The notes beneath the pieces are model-generated. The model searched no databases. It saw only the letters and a program-made list of their open reading frames with translations, and was not told where the DNA came from. 49,466 bases of DNA, taken from GCA-002722245 sp964230605 (GTDB lineage: Bacteria; Bacteroidota; Bacteroidia; Flavobacteriales_C; GCA-002722245). A program made the translations under genes and the position numbers. Shown piece after piece: positions 41,675 to 49,349 of this stretch. Numbering within the stretch: position 1 is the first letter of the stretch; each line of letters begins with the position of its first letter. The stretch is taken from contig CAXRIN010000050.1 in NCBI GenBank assembly GCA_964230605.1, forward strand, positions 1 to 49,466, written 5' to 3'.

Positions 41675-41770
41675 GAGATTGCCACGTCCTACCTCCTCGC
41701 AATGACGTGTGATTTAAAACAAATGTAATAAGAATAGCGTCATCACGAGGAAGAATGACGCGGTGATCTC
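41675..41770. repeat. Long inverted repeat (CCTCGCAATGACG type) between tilS and the fusion gene
   Basis: The 33-base arm 41675-41707 (GAGATTGCCACGTCC ... CGCAATGACG) is mirrored by 41738-41770 (CGTCATCACGAGG ... GGTGATCTC) with several mismatches. Similar CGTCATTGCGAGG elements are widespread in bacterial genomes. It ends 7 bases before the stop of the hemH-pabB gene. Confidence 0.75.
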
Positions 41771-41777
41771 ATTTCTT

Positions 41778-44054
41778 TTAGGAAAGCACCTCAAATATAG
41801 CTTTAGCTTTCAAAAGAGACTCTTCATACTCATCTTGAGGGTTAGATTTACTGGTAATTGCTCCACCCACCATAAAAGAGAGGTATTGGTTAGAGGCATT
41901 ATAAAGAATACTGCGAATAACTACATTAAAATCAAAATCGCCATTTGGTTTAATGTAACCAATTGCCCCGCTATACAGACCACGTCTAGTTGATTCATAT
42001 TCTTCAATCAACTTCATTGCCCTCACCTTTGGCGCTCCAGTCATACTTCCCATTGGAAAAGTATTTTTAATAATGTCAATTGGTGATAAATTGTCTTCTA
42101 CTTCACAAACAATCGTACTAATCATTTGATGAACCTGGGGAAAGGTATAAATTCCAAATAGTTCTTCAACTTGAACCGAACCATCTTTTGCAAACTTGCT
42201 TAAATCGTTTCTAACCAAGTCTACAATCATGACATTTTCGGACTTTTCCTTATCGCTATTAACCAACTTTCTTTTAACCGCCTCATCTCCTTCTTCAGAA
42301 GAAGCTCTTTTCACAGTTCCTTTTATAGGCTGAGAAATCACTTTAGAAGCCACCTTTTTGATAAACCTCTCAGGACTTGCTCCTAAACAATATTTATCTC
42401 CAATTTTCAAGAAAGATCCAAAAGGAACTGGAGATTTAACATTTAAAACATTGTAAACAGCTTCAGGATTAACAACTGTGTTTTCAGCATAAAATTCCTG
42501 ACAAAAATTGACTTCAAAAATATCTCCCAACTGAATATGAGATAATAATTGAAGGATGTTTTTGATGTATTTCTCTTTTGATATTCTGGATTGAATTTGA
42601 ACCTCTCTTACTGAATCAAAACGGACATCAACTTCAAAAATTGATTTTTTAAAATTTTCAGCATCATTCCCGGAGATTCGAACCTCATCCTTTTGAACCT
42701 CAACCAGAATTTCAGGCTCAAAAAAACACAAATCAGGAAAGTCTAAACCATCATGGTTTTCACTTTTCAAATCCTCTAATTCGTTTTTCAAGTCATAACT
42801 CAAAAAACCAAAAAGCCAGCATCCTTTTTTGGATAATGCCTCTAATTCTGAAAATCTGTTGGACAAAATAATAGACTTAGCTCCAAATCCAGCTAATAAA
42901 TCGTATTCTTTATAGGGTGTGTTTTGGTAATTATTCGAATCAAGTATTGAAGCGTAATTGTAGTCGCGTGTTAATAGTAATAATCGCTCCTTAAATAGAG
43001 GGGCATCGTTAATATTAAAACTTAAAGTCTCCAAGTATTTGTACAATCTGTTTTTATCAACGATCTCCTTAACCGCCTCAACCCAGTAATCATTGCTATT
43101 CAAAGATGGAACTAATTGAATTTTCTCCCCTCCGTGCTCTTCAAAAACTTCTTGATATTCTTCACCTATCTCAACAGTTGTTTCTAAACAATCGGCAACA
43201 AAAGCTGGCGAGAAAAATAACAGCTTCTTTTTCCCTTCTTTACCAAGGTTAATTACAGTTTCCTCTGCGTATGGCTGTAACCAAGGATCTCTTCCTAATC
43301 TACTTTGAAAAACTTGAATCCATTTATCATCGGGAATACCTAGCTTTTTTACAATTCTTCTAGTTGTTTCATAACACGCAGATCTATAACAATACATTCG
43401 TGTATTATTATATTCTGATATACAACCATTTTCTTGACAACCAGGAACTTTACATGTTTTAACAATATGCCTAACTGGCACACCATGGTAACTAAAAACT
43501 ACTTTATCGTAATCGTTAAAATCAAATCCTTCAGCCGTTTTTGCAACTGCATCTGTGTAAGCTTCCTCCATTACAAAGTTGTTAATGAAGTTAACAGAAG
43601 GAATAACCTCCCACTTACTCATAATTTCCATCACTCTTTGTGCTGTTGACCCAGTAGTTGATGAAGCATATTGAGCATATAATGGCATTACGATTAACTG
43701 CGCATAAGCCTTTTTTTCAATCTCAGCCATTACCTCCGGTAATCCCGGATTTTGATATCGCATAGCACCATAAACATCAACATCATCACCATATTTGGCC
43801 TGAAGTTTATCTACTAACTCATGCAAGTAAATTTTAAGAGGTGAACCATTCTCAGTCCATACCTTTTTATATTCTCTTGCAGACTTAGGTGCTCTGGTTG
43901 GTGCAATAATTCCATTCACAAGGAAATACCTTCCAACTGGATTAATATCAATAACTCTTCCATCACCTAAAAACTCCTTTAAGTATTTTCTTACAGGTGC
44001 AGTATCAGGAGCATCAGGTGTTCCTAGATTTATTAGAAGAATAGCTGTTTTCAT
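41778..44054 (-). CDS. Ferrochelatase-PabB (aminodeoxychorismate synthase component I) fusion
   Basis: One frame of 758 residues from ATG 44054 (MKTAILLINLGTPDAPD; the 12 codons upstream come from a repeat). Residues 1-335 are a complete ferrochelatase, which inserts iron into porphyrin as the last step of haem synthesis: VFSYHGVPVRH (His190) and FFSPAFVADCLETTVEI (Glu291). A cysteine cluster (Cys201, 206, 211, 222, 227) lies between them and could bind an iron-sulfur cluster. Residues 340-758 are a full-length chorismate-utilising PabB domain for folate synthesis: IKLGDIFEVNF-like QLGDIFEVNF, SPERF, the PIKGT lysine motif typical of PabB, VDLVRNDLS, and MTGAPKVRAM. The junction (VDKNRLYKYLE) has no linker. 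Codons TGA TAA occur one base out of frame at 43054-43059, so a single missing base could have fused two genes; PabB, however, has no ATG near its start. Confidence 0.85.
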   Translation of the reverse strand: MKTAILLINLGTPDAPDTAPVRKYLKEFLGDGRVIDINPVGRYFLVNGIIAPTRAPKSAREYKKVWTENGSPLKIYLHELVDKLQAKYGDDVDVYGAMRYQNPGLPEVMAEIEKKAYAQLIVMPLYAQYASSTTGSTAQRVMEIMSKWEVIPSVNFINNFVMEEAYTDAVAKTAEGFDFNDYDKVVFSYHGVPVRHIVKTCKVPGCQENGCISEYNNTRMYCYRSACYETTRRIVKKLGIPDDKWIQVFQSRLGRDPWLQPYAEETVINLGKEGKKKLLFFSPAFVADCLETTVEIGEEYQEVFEEHGGEKIQLVPSLNSNDYWVEAVKEIVDKNRLYKYLETLSFNINDAPLFKERLLLLTRDYNYASILDSNNYQNTPYKEYDLLAGFGAKSIILSNRFSELEALSKKGCWLFGFLSYDLKNELEDLKSENHDGLDFPDLCFFEPEILVEVQKDEVRISGNDAENFKKSIFEVDVRFDSVREVQIQSRISKEKYIKNILQLLSHIQLGDIFEVNFCQEFYAENTVVNPEAVYNVLNVKSPVPFGSFLKIGDKYCLGASPERFIKKVASKVISQPIKGTVKRASSEEGDEAVKRKLVNSDKEKSENVMIVDLVRNDLSKFAKDGSVQVEELFGIYTFPQVHQMISTIVCEVEDNLSPIDIIKNTFPMGSMTGAPKVRAMKLIEEYESTRRGLYSGAIGYIKPNGDFDFNVVIRSILYNASNQYLSFMVGGAITSKSNPQDEYEESLLKAKAIFEVLS

Positions 44055-44060
44055 GATATT

Positions 44061-44146
44061 GAAGTTCAAAGTTCCTAGTTCAAAGTTCAAAGAACGTTTG
44101 AGTTTACAAGTGTGTCCACTTTGAACTTTAAACTTTGAACTTTAAA
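44061..44146. repeat. TTTGAACTTTGAAC-type inverted repeat upstream of the fusion gene
   Basis: GTTCAAAG-containing sequence at 44061-44092 is mirrored by CTTTGAACTTTAAACTTTG and following bases at 44119-44146. The left arm is open in the hemH frame and produces the spurious upstream Met and residues (NFELGTLNFN). The same words occur at 13671-13734. Confidence 0.7.
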
Positions 44147-44151
44147 CCAAT

Positions 44152-44177
44152 AAAAAAGCCCCTTTCGGGGCTCTTTT
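44152..44177 (-). terminator. Terminator after lpdA
   Basis: On the minus strand AGCCCC-GAAA-GGGGCT is followed by six T, directly past the lpdA stop. GAAA is a stable tetraloop. A T-run on the other side would allow weaker action on plus-strand transcripts. Confidence 0.92.
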
Positions 44178-44178
44178 T

Positions 44179-45588
44179 TTAGATATGTAATGCTCTTTTC
44201 CCCGTCGCATCCAATGCAGCTTCTTTAACTGCCTCAGTGAATGTTGGGTGTGGGTGACAAATTCTTGAAATATCCTCTGCTGTAGCTCTGTATTCCATTG
44301 CAACAACTGCTTCAATAATTAAATCAGCACATCTTGGCCCAATCATATGAACACCTAATACTTCATCAGTTTCTTCGTCAGATAAAATCTTAACGAATCC
44401 GTATTTCTCATCCATACTTGCTCTAGCTCTACCAGAAGCTTTGAATGGGAACATACCTGATTTGTATTTAGCACCAGCAGCTTTTAATTCTTCTTCAGTT
44501 TTACCAACAGCAGCTACTTCTGGCCAAGTGTAAACAACACCTGGTATTAAGTTATGATCCATATGAGGTTTCTGACCAGCTAATAATTCAGCTACAAAAA
44601 CTCCTTCCTCTTCAGCTTTGTGTGCTAACATTGTTCCTTTAACTACATCTCCAATAGCATAAATTCCAGGAACGTTAGTCTGTAAGTTTCCGTCAACATC
44701 AACTCTACCTCTTTCATCAACTTTAACACCAGCGTTTTCTATACCTAATTTATCAGTGTAAGGACGACGGCCAACAGAGATTAAAGCGTAATCAGCTTTT
44801 AACTCAACTAACTCACCTTTCTTGTTTTCAGCTTTTAAAGTCGCTTGCTTAGCAGTTCCTTTAACTTCCGTCACTTTATGACCTAAGTAGAACTCAAAAC
44901 CTAACTCCTTCTTCAAGTTTTTCTGTAATTCCTTACCTAAAGCTTTGTCCATAGTTGGGATAATTCCATCCATGTACTCAACAACAGAAACTTTAGAACC
45001 TAATCTTGCATAAACAGATCCTAATTCTAATCCGATTACTCCTCCTCCAACAACAATTAAGTGTTTTGGAACTTCCTTCAACTCTAAAGCTTCAGTTGAA
45101 GTAATTACCCTCTTCTTATCCAATTTGATGAATGGGAAAGAAGATGGCTTAGAACCTGTAGCAATAATTACGTTTTTAGTTTTCAACTCAACTGCGTCTC
45201 CTTTCTCTGGAGTAACCACAACTGTGTTTTTATCTTTAAATGAACCAAAACCGTTGTGTACATCGATTTTGTTTTTCTTCATTAAGAAATCAATCCCTGC
45301 GCAAGTTTGCTCAACAACACCTCTCTTTCTTTCGATCATTTGCTTGAAATTCACTTTCAAGTCTTTTAACTCAATCCCGTGCTCTTTAAATGCATGAGAA
45401 GCGTTATGATAATGCTCCGAAGAATCTAATAATGCTTTAGATGGAATACATCCTACATTTAAACAAGTTCCTCCAAGTGTATTATATTTTTCTACGATTG
45501 CGGTTTTCATCCCTAACTGTGCACATCTGATTGCTGACACATATCCTCCAGGACCCGATCCAATAACTACTACGTCGTAATTGCTCAT
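44179..45588 (-). CDS. lpdA: Dihydrolipoyl dehydrogenase (E3)
   Basis: E3 reoxidises dihydrolipoyl groups of the pyruvate and 2-oxoglutarate dehydrogenase complexes and of glycine cleavage, using FAD and NAD+. The 469-residue protein has the FAD fingerprint VVIGSGPGGYVSAI, the redox disulfide GGTCLNVGCIPSK (Cys42, Cys47), the NAD fingerprint VVGGGVIGLELGSVYARLG, YAIGDVVKGTMLAHKAEEEG, and the catalytic HPHPTFTEA near the C terminus. It is a single-gene unit ending in a strong terminator. Its lipoyl substrates depend on LipB, encoded at 9927-10628. Confidence 0.97.
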   Translation of the reverse strand: MSNYDVVVIGSGPGGYVSAIRCAQLGMKTAIVEKYNTLGGTCLNVGCIPSKALLDSSEHYHNASHAFKEHGIELKDLKVNFKQMIERKRGVVEQTCAGIDFLMKKNKIDVHNGFGSFKDKNTVVVTPEKGDAVELKTKNVIIATGSKPSSFPFIKLDKKRVITSTEALELKEVPKHLIVVGGGVIGLELGSVYARLGSKVSVVEYMDGIIPTMDKALGKELQKNLKKELGFEFYLGHKVTEVKGTAKQATLKAENKKGELVELKADYALISVGRRPYTDKLGIENAGVKVDERGRVDVDGNLQTNVPGIYAIGDVVKGTMLAHKAEEEGVFVAELLAGQKPHMDHNLIPGVVYTWPEVAAVGKTEEELKAAGAKYKSGMFPFKASGRARASMDEKYGFVKILSDEETDEVLGVHMIGPRCADLIIEAVVAMEYRATAEDISRICHPHPTFTEAVKEAALDATGKRALHI

Positions 45589-45706
45589 TTTATAAAAAAT
45601 TTGGATCGCTAAAATAACGAAAAGAAACCTTTCAAACTACGAGTTTTTATAGAAAATTAGGAAGTCTATTTTCCATTTGAATTGACATGATGACGATTAT
45701 TTTCTT

Positions 45707-45783
45707 CCACGGATCTGATTGATCTCACAGATCTGTAGTAAAATTTTCAAAAACAAGATCTGTGAGATCTTAAGGATCTGTGG
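45707..45783. repeat. Inverted repeat (AGATCTGTGAGATC type) in the lpdA-dnaX gap
   Basis: CCACGGATCTGATTGATC at 45707, continuing TCACAGATCT, is mirrored by AGATCTGTGAGATCTTAAGG at 45756, continuing ATCTGTGG to 45783, with a few mismatches and a 21-base spacer. Confidence 0.8.
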
Positions 45784-45894
45784 ACTTATTAGCAAGTCAT
45801 CAACTAAAACAAAAGCTTAAGTTTTCCACGAATTCTTAATAACTTTTCTGCTTTATTACCCTGTTCTAAGCCTTCTAAAAAGCTCTTTTTCCCT

Positions 45895-45902
45895 ACATTT
45901 GT
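45895..45902 (+). promoter_or_regulatory. Bacteroidota -7 box (TACATTTG) immediately upstream of dnaX
   Basis: TACATTTG matches TAnnTTTG exactly and ends 5 bases before the dnaX ATG at 45908, so the transcript would be leaderless or nearly so. Confidence 0.5.
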
Positions 45903-45907
45903 GGAGC

Positions 45908-47032
45908 ATGGAAAATTTCGTAGTATCGGCAAGGAAATATCGTCCAGACAGTTTTGATACTGTTGTTGGACAAACGTCGATTACTTCTACTTTAAAAAAT
46001 TCCATTTTATCTAATCAAGTAGCTCAAGCATTTTTATTTTGCGGACCTCGAGGAGTTGGTAAAACAACTTGTGCTAGGATTTTAGCAAAAACAATCAATT
46101 GCACAGATATTACACCTTCTGGTGAAGCTTGTAATAAATGTGAAAGCTGTACTTCATTTGCTGAAGGGAATTCCTTGAACATTTTTGAATTAGATGCTGC
46201 ATCAAATAACTCTGTTGATGACATTAGAAACTTAATCAACCAGGTAAGAATTGCTCCAACTATTGGAACTAAAAAAGCTTACATAATTGATGAGGTTCAC
46301 ATGCTATCTCAGGCAGCTTTTAATGCTTTTCTTAAAACATTAGAAGAACCACCTAAACACGCTGTTTTCATTTTAGCTACGACCGAGAAGCATAAAGTTT
46401 TACCCACTATTCTTTCTCGTTGTCAGATTTTCAATTTCAACAGAATCACTTCTGAAGATATTGCACAACACCTTCAAGGTATTGCAACAAAAGAAAATGT
46501 AACAGCAGAACCTGATGCACTGCACATTATAGGTCAAAAGGCTGATGGTGGATTAAGGGATGCGCTATCGATTTTCGATCAGTTAATTTCTTTCTCCGGT
46601 GGACAATTGACTTACGATAATGTAATTAAGAATTTAAATATCCTTGATTACGACTACTACTTCCAAACAACAGATTTAATTAAAAAGAAAGACCTAAGTG
46701 GTTTACTTCTTTTATTAAATCAGGTAATTGAAAAAGGATTTGAAGATCATCTTTTTATGGGAGGTTTAGCCTCTCACTTCCGTAATTTATTAGTAAGTAA
46801 GGATGAGAGCACGCTTCAGTTATTAGATGTTGGAGAGAACATTAAAGAAAAGTACAAAACTCAATCCGCTGAAAGTGATTTAGGTTTCTTAATTGCTGGA
46901 TTGGAAATATTGAGTAACTACGATGTTCAATTTAAGACGTCCAAAAACAAGCGCCTCTTAACTGAGGTAACGCTAATGCAGCTCTGCTCGGAAGATTTAG
47001 CGGAAGGTAAAAAAAAAAGCCCCGTAGAATAG
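45908..47032 (+). CDS. dnaX: DNA polymerase III subunit gamma/tau, zero-frame (gamma-like) product
   Basis: DnaX is the clamp-loader ATPase; the long tau form also binds the polymerase. I start at ATG 45908 (MENFVVSARKYRPDSFD) rather than the TTG at 45899. Seen: Walker A CGPRGVGKTT (45-54), a four-cysteine zinc site (Cys65, 75, 78, 81), Walker B AYIIDEVHMLS, sensor TTEKHKVLPTILSRCQIF, and the lid and collar domains. The frame ends at TAG 47030-47032, 4 codons after an A10 run (47009-47018), giving 374 residues, the size of gamma. A -1 shift on the A10 tract continues into the tau tail at 47011-47625. Confidence 0.93.
   Translation: MENFVVSARKYRPDSFDTVVGQTSITSTLKNSILSNQVAQAFLFCGPRGVGKTTCARILAKTINCTDITPSGEACNKCESCTSFAEGNSLNIFELDAASNNSVDDIRNLINQVRIAPTIGTKKAYIIDEVHMLSQAAFNAFLKTLEEPPKHAVFILATTEKHKVLPTILSRCQIFNFNRITSEDIAQHLQGIATKENVTAEPDALHIIGQKADGGLRDALSIFDQLISFSGGQLTYDNVIKNLNILDYDYYFQTTDLIKKKDLSGLLLLLNQVIEKGFEDHLFMGGLASHFRNLLVSKDESTLQLLDVGENIKEKYKTQSAESDLGFLIAGLEILSNYDVQFKTSKNKRLLTEVTLMQLCSEDLAEGKKKSPVE
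47009..47018 (+). other. A10 slippery tract in dnaX
   Basis: GGT is followed by ten A and then GCCCC. In the zero frame this reads AAA AAA AAA AGC and stops soon after; backing up one base gives AAA AAG CCC and continues for 200 codons. Long A-runs in dnaX of other bacteria (Thermus) cause transcriptional slippage that yields both forms. Confidence 0.7.
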
Positions 47033-47625
47033 TTCTTCCAATACCCGAAATATGGGGGAAAGCTCAAACTAGTGTTAAAGCCTCAACTCCTGCCCCTAAA
47101 GCAAAAACTCCAATTCGTGAACGTTTAGACAAAGAGGGAAATATTCCTGCAACACGAAAAATCAATGTTGTAAAACGTGTTCAACCAAGCGGAAACTTAT
47201 CACTTAAAAACCTGCTTGACCCTAATCAGGACAAACAAGAAGAAGTTCAACTTGAGGTAAAGACTGAACCTTTCACGCAAGAAGAACTAGTAGACAAATG
47301 GAGAAAGTTCGCATATTCTATTAAAATGCGTGACTTAGATTTATACTCTACTTTAAGCGCAAACGACCCTATTTTAAAAGATGACTGGAGGATTGAATTA
47401 CCAATTTACAATTCTGCTCAAGAAGCTGACATCAATAACAAAAAAGCCGACTTACTTGGTTACCTTAGAAAACAACTAAAAAACACAGTATTGGATTTAG
47501 ATTTAGTGATTGATAAATCAAAAGCTCCAAAAGGTGTTTTCACAGAGAAAGACAAGTACAAAAAACTCGTTGAGAAGAATCCAAAAGTTGATGAATTAAG
47601 AAAAAAGTTTGGACTTTCCTTTTAA
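47011..47625 (+). CDS. dnaX: DnaX tau-specific C-terminal extension (-1 frame)
   Basis: In the -1 frame, open only from within the A10 run, the sequence continues KKPRRIVLPIPEIWGKAQTS, a basic and Pro-rich linker (NVVKRVQPSGNLSLKNLL), and a C-terminal domain (TQEELVDKWRKFAYSIKM ... DKYKKLVEKNPKVDELRKKF). EELVDKWRKFA-type sequence followed by KNPxVxxLxxxFxL is the usual end of full-length Bacteroidota DnaX. With the zero-frame part it gives a tau of about 572 residues. Confidence 0.85.
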   Translation, partial: KKKPRRIVLPIPEIWGKAQTSVKASTPAPKAKTPIRERLDKEGNIPATRKINVVKRVQPSGNLSLKNLLDPNQDKQEEVQLEVKTEPFTQEELVDKWRKFAYSIKMRDLDLYSTLSANDPILKDDWRIELPIYNSAQEADINNKKADLLGYLRKQLKNTVLDLDLVIDKSKAPKGVFTEKDKYKKLVEKNPKVDELRKKFGLSF

Positions 47626-47724
47626 TTTCAAATTTAGACCTCACAAATTTTAATACAGTCTTTCAAACTAAAAAAGCATACGATATAACCTCAGTACTAT
47701 TGACTTTAGCTGATTGCTTTTTAC

Positions 47725-47732
47725 TATTTTTG
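47725..47732 (+). promoter_or_regulatory. Bacteroidota promoter of serS (-33 TTG, -7 TATTTTTG)
   Basis: TATTTTTG matches TAnnTTTG exactly and is preceded, 22 bases upstream, by TTG in ATTGACTTTAG (47700-47702). The ATG at 47749 follows after 16 bases. Confidence 0.6.
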
Positions 47733-47748
47733 CCCAAAATTTACAATT

Positions 47749-49020
47749 ATGCTTCAGGTTAAACATATCCTTGAAAATAAAGAACAAGTAATTGAAGGTC
47801 TAAAAAAGAGAAATTTAGATGCAGAATCTCTTGTTCAGCAAATTATTGATCTTGATGTTGAAAGAAGAGCTTCGATTACTAAAGTTGAAGAACTAAGAGC
47901 TGAAGGGAATAAAATGTCTAAAGAAATTGGAGGTTTATTCAAGGATGGAAAAATCGAGGAAGCAAATGCAGCTAAAGCAAAAGTTCAGGAAATTAAATCT
48001 GAACAAAAATCTTTAGAAGAAGGATTAAATGATATCGAAGATAAATTCAATTCCTTATTATACCACATCCCTAACGTTCCGCATGTTACAGTTCCAGCAG
48101 GAAACTCTGAAGAAGACAACGAGGAAGTTTACAAGGAAGGAATTGTTCCTAATCTTCACGAAGGAGCAAAACCTCACTGGGATATTGTAAAGGAAAAAGA
48201 TTTAGTTGATTTTGAAACTGGAGTTAAAATTACTGGTGCCGGATTTCCTGTTTACAAAGGAAAGGGTGCTCGTTTACAAAGAGCGTTAATTAACTTCTTT
48301 TTAGATGAAGCAGATAAAGGTGGTTACGCTGAAGTAATTCCTCCATTATTAATTAACGAAGCATCAGGAATAGGAACTGGTCAGTTACCTGATAAAGAAG
48401 GTCAGATGTACCACGTTACTGGTGACGATTTATATTTGATCCCTACTGCTGAAGTTCCTATTACAAACATTTACCGTGATGTTATTTTAAATGAAGACGA
48501 GCTTCCTAAAAAGAACTGCGGATATACACCATGTTTCAGAAGAGAAGCTGGATCATACGGTAAAGATGTTAGAGGTTTAAATAGATTACATCAATTTGAT
48601 AAGGTAGAAATTGTTCAGGTGGTTCACCCAGACGACAGTTATAAAGTATTAAACGACATGGTTGACCATGTTAAGGAGTTAGTTAGACAATTGAAATTAC
48701 CTTTCAGAATCTTAAGACTATGTGGAGGTGATTTAGGATTTACATCTGCTTTAACATTTGATTTCGAAGTTTACTCTGCTGCTCAAGAAAGATGGTTAGA
48801 GGTAAGCTCTGTTTCTAACTTCGAAACTTATCAAAGTAACCGTTTGAAGTTAAGATTTAGAAAGGGACAAGAAAAACCTCAGCTTGCTCATACATTAAAT
48901 GGATCAGCTTTAGCTTTACCAAGAATTATGGCTGCTTTAATTGAAAACAATCAAGACGCTGAAGGAAACATATTAATTCCTGAAGTACTTCAAAAGTATA
49001 CTGGATTTGATAAGATTTAA
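47749..49020 (+). CDS. serS: Seryl-tRNA synthetase
   Basis: This class II synthetase attaches serine to tRNA-Ser and to the selenocysteine tRNA where present. The 423-residue product has the N-terminal long antiparallel coiled coil (about 30-100, rich in Lys, Glu and Ala) that grips the tRNA's variable arm, then the catalytic core: TAEVPITNIYRD (serine binding), motif 2 PCFRREAGSYGKDVRGL with following HQFDKVEIVQ, and motif 3 GSALALPRIMAALIEN. Length is normal. It has its own promoter and a 19-bp terminator, so it is a single-gene unit. Confidence 0.97.
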   Translation: MLQVKHILENKEQVIEGLKKRNLDAESLVQQIIDLDVERRASITKVEELRAEGNKMSKEIGGLFKDGKIEEANAAKAKVQEIKSEQKSLEEGLNDIEDKFNSLLYHIPNVPHVTVPAGNSEEDNEEVYKEGIVPNLHEGAKPHWDIVKEKDLVDFETGVKITGAGFPVYKGKGARLQRALINFFLDEADKGGYAEVIPPLLINEASGIGTGQLPDKEGQMYHVTGDDLYLIPTAEVPITNIYRDVILNEDELPKKNCGYTPCFRREAGSYGKDVRGLNRLHQFDKVEIVQVVHPDDSYKVLNDMVDHVKELVRQLKLPFRILRLCGGDLGFTSALTFDFEVYSAAQERWLEVSSVSNFETYQSNRLKLRFRKGQEKPQLAHTLNGSALALPRIMAALIENNQDAEGNILIPEVLQKYTGFDKI

Positions 49021-49034
49021 ATAGTAAAACATAC

Positions 49035-49079
49035 CAACAACAAAAAACGCGAGTCTTCCACTCGCGTTTTTTGTTGTTG
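49035..49079 (+). terminator. Terminator after serS
   Basis: CAACAACAAAAAACGCGAG and CTCGCGTTTTTTGTTGTTG form a perfect 19-bp stem around TCTTCCA. The GC-rich top and T-run in the 3' arm are typical of an intrinsic terminator; the symmetry allows action on both strands. Confidence 0.93.
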
Positions 49080-49084
49080 TCACC

Positions 49085-49137
49085 CAGAGCTTGTCGAAGG
49101 GCTGTCCCACTTTGCAACAAGTCTTCGACAGGCTCTG
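49085..49137. repeat. CAGAGCTTGTCGAAG-type inverted repeat after serS
   Basis: CAGAGCTTGTCGAAG at 49085-49099 is mirrored by CTTCGACAGGCTCTG at 49123-49137 with one mismatch. GAGCTTGTCGAAGG elements are widespread dispersed repeats in bacterial genomes. Confidence 0.75.
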
Positions 49138-49169
49138 ACTGACACTTCTAGTTAACCATAATTTAGTTA

Positions 49170-49280
49170 TTACTTAGTAGGAATAGTATATTCCGTATCT
49201 CCATGTTTCATGGTGTATGTTTCAAACTTCATCATTTGCCCTTTTATTAACAATAGTTCAATATGATTTTCTGAAACTTT
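49170..49280 (-). pseudogene. Possible gene remnant or very small gene next to the IS element
   Basis: The minus strand has a 36-codon open stretch ending at TAA 49170-49172, with hydrophilic, protein-like sequence (KFETYTMKHGDTEYTIPTK). It is closed upstream by TAG, and the first Met (49235) leaves only 21 residues. It could be the 3' end of a gene interrupted by the insertion sequence that begins near 49350, or chance. I do not recognise a family. Confidence 0.25.
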
Positions 49281-49349
49281 CTATAAAACATTAACGTTTC
49301 TTGAACTCAATTACAAATAGATAATTAACGTGAGTTCGACGTAAGAAAA

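Larger units (their letters stand above)
45589..45907. other. 319-base intergenic region between divergent lpdA and dnaX
   Basis: I see no gene here. It holds an inverted repeat (45707-45783) and, at its right end, the dnaX promoter box. The lpdA promoter should lie in 45600-45660, where TAGTTTGA is the nearest approach to a -7 box on the minus strand. Confidence 0.6.

Noticed and set aside
41763..41993. 76-codon plus-strand open frame
   Set aside because: It lies antisense to the C-terminal part of the PabB domain and begins inside an inverted repeat; no protein-like features.
44055..44090. Upstream Met of the ferrochelatase frame (MNFELGTLNFNI)
   Set aside because: The 12 codons derive from the TTTGAACTTTGAAC repeat; ferrochelatases begin at MKTAILLINLGTPDAP.
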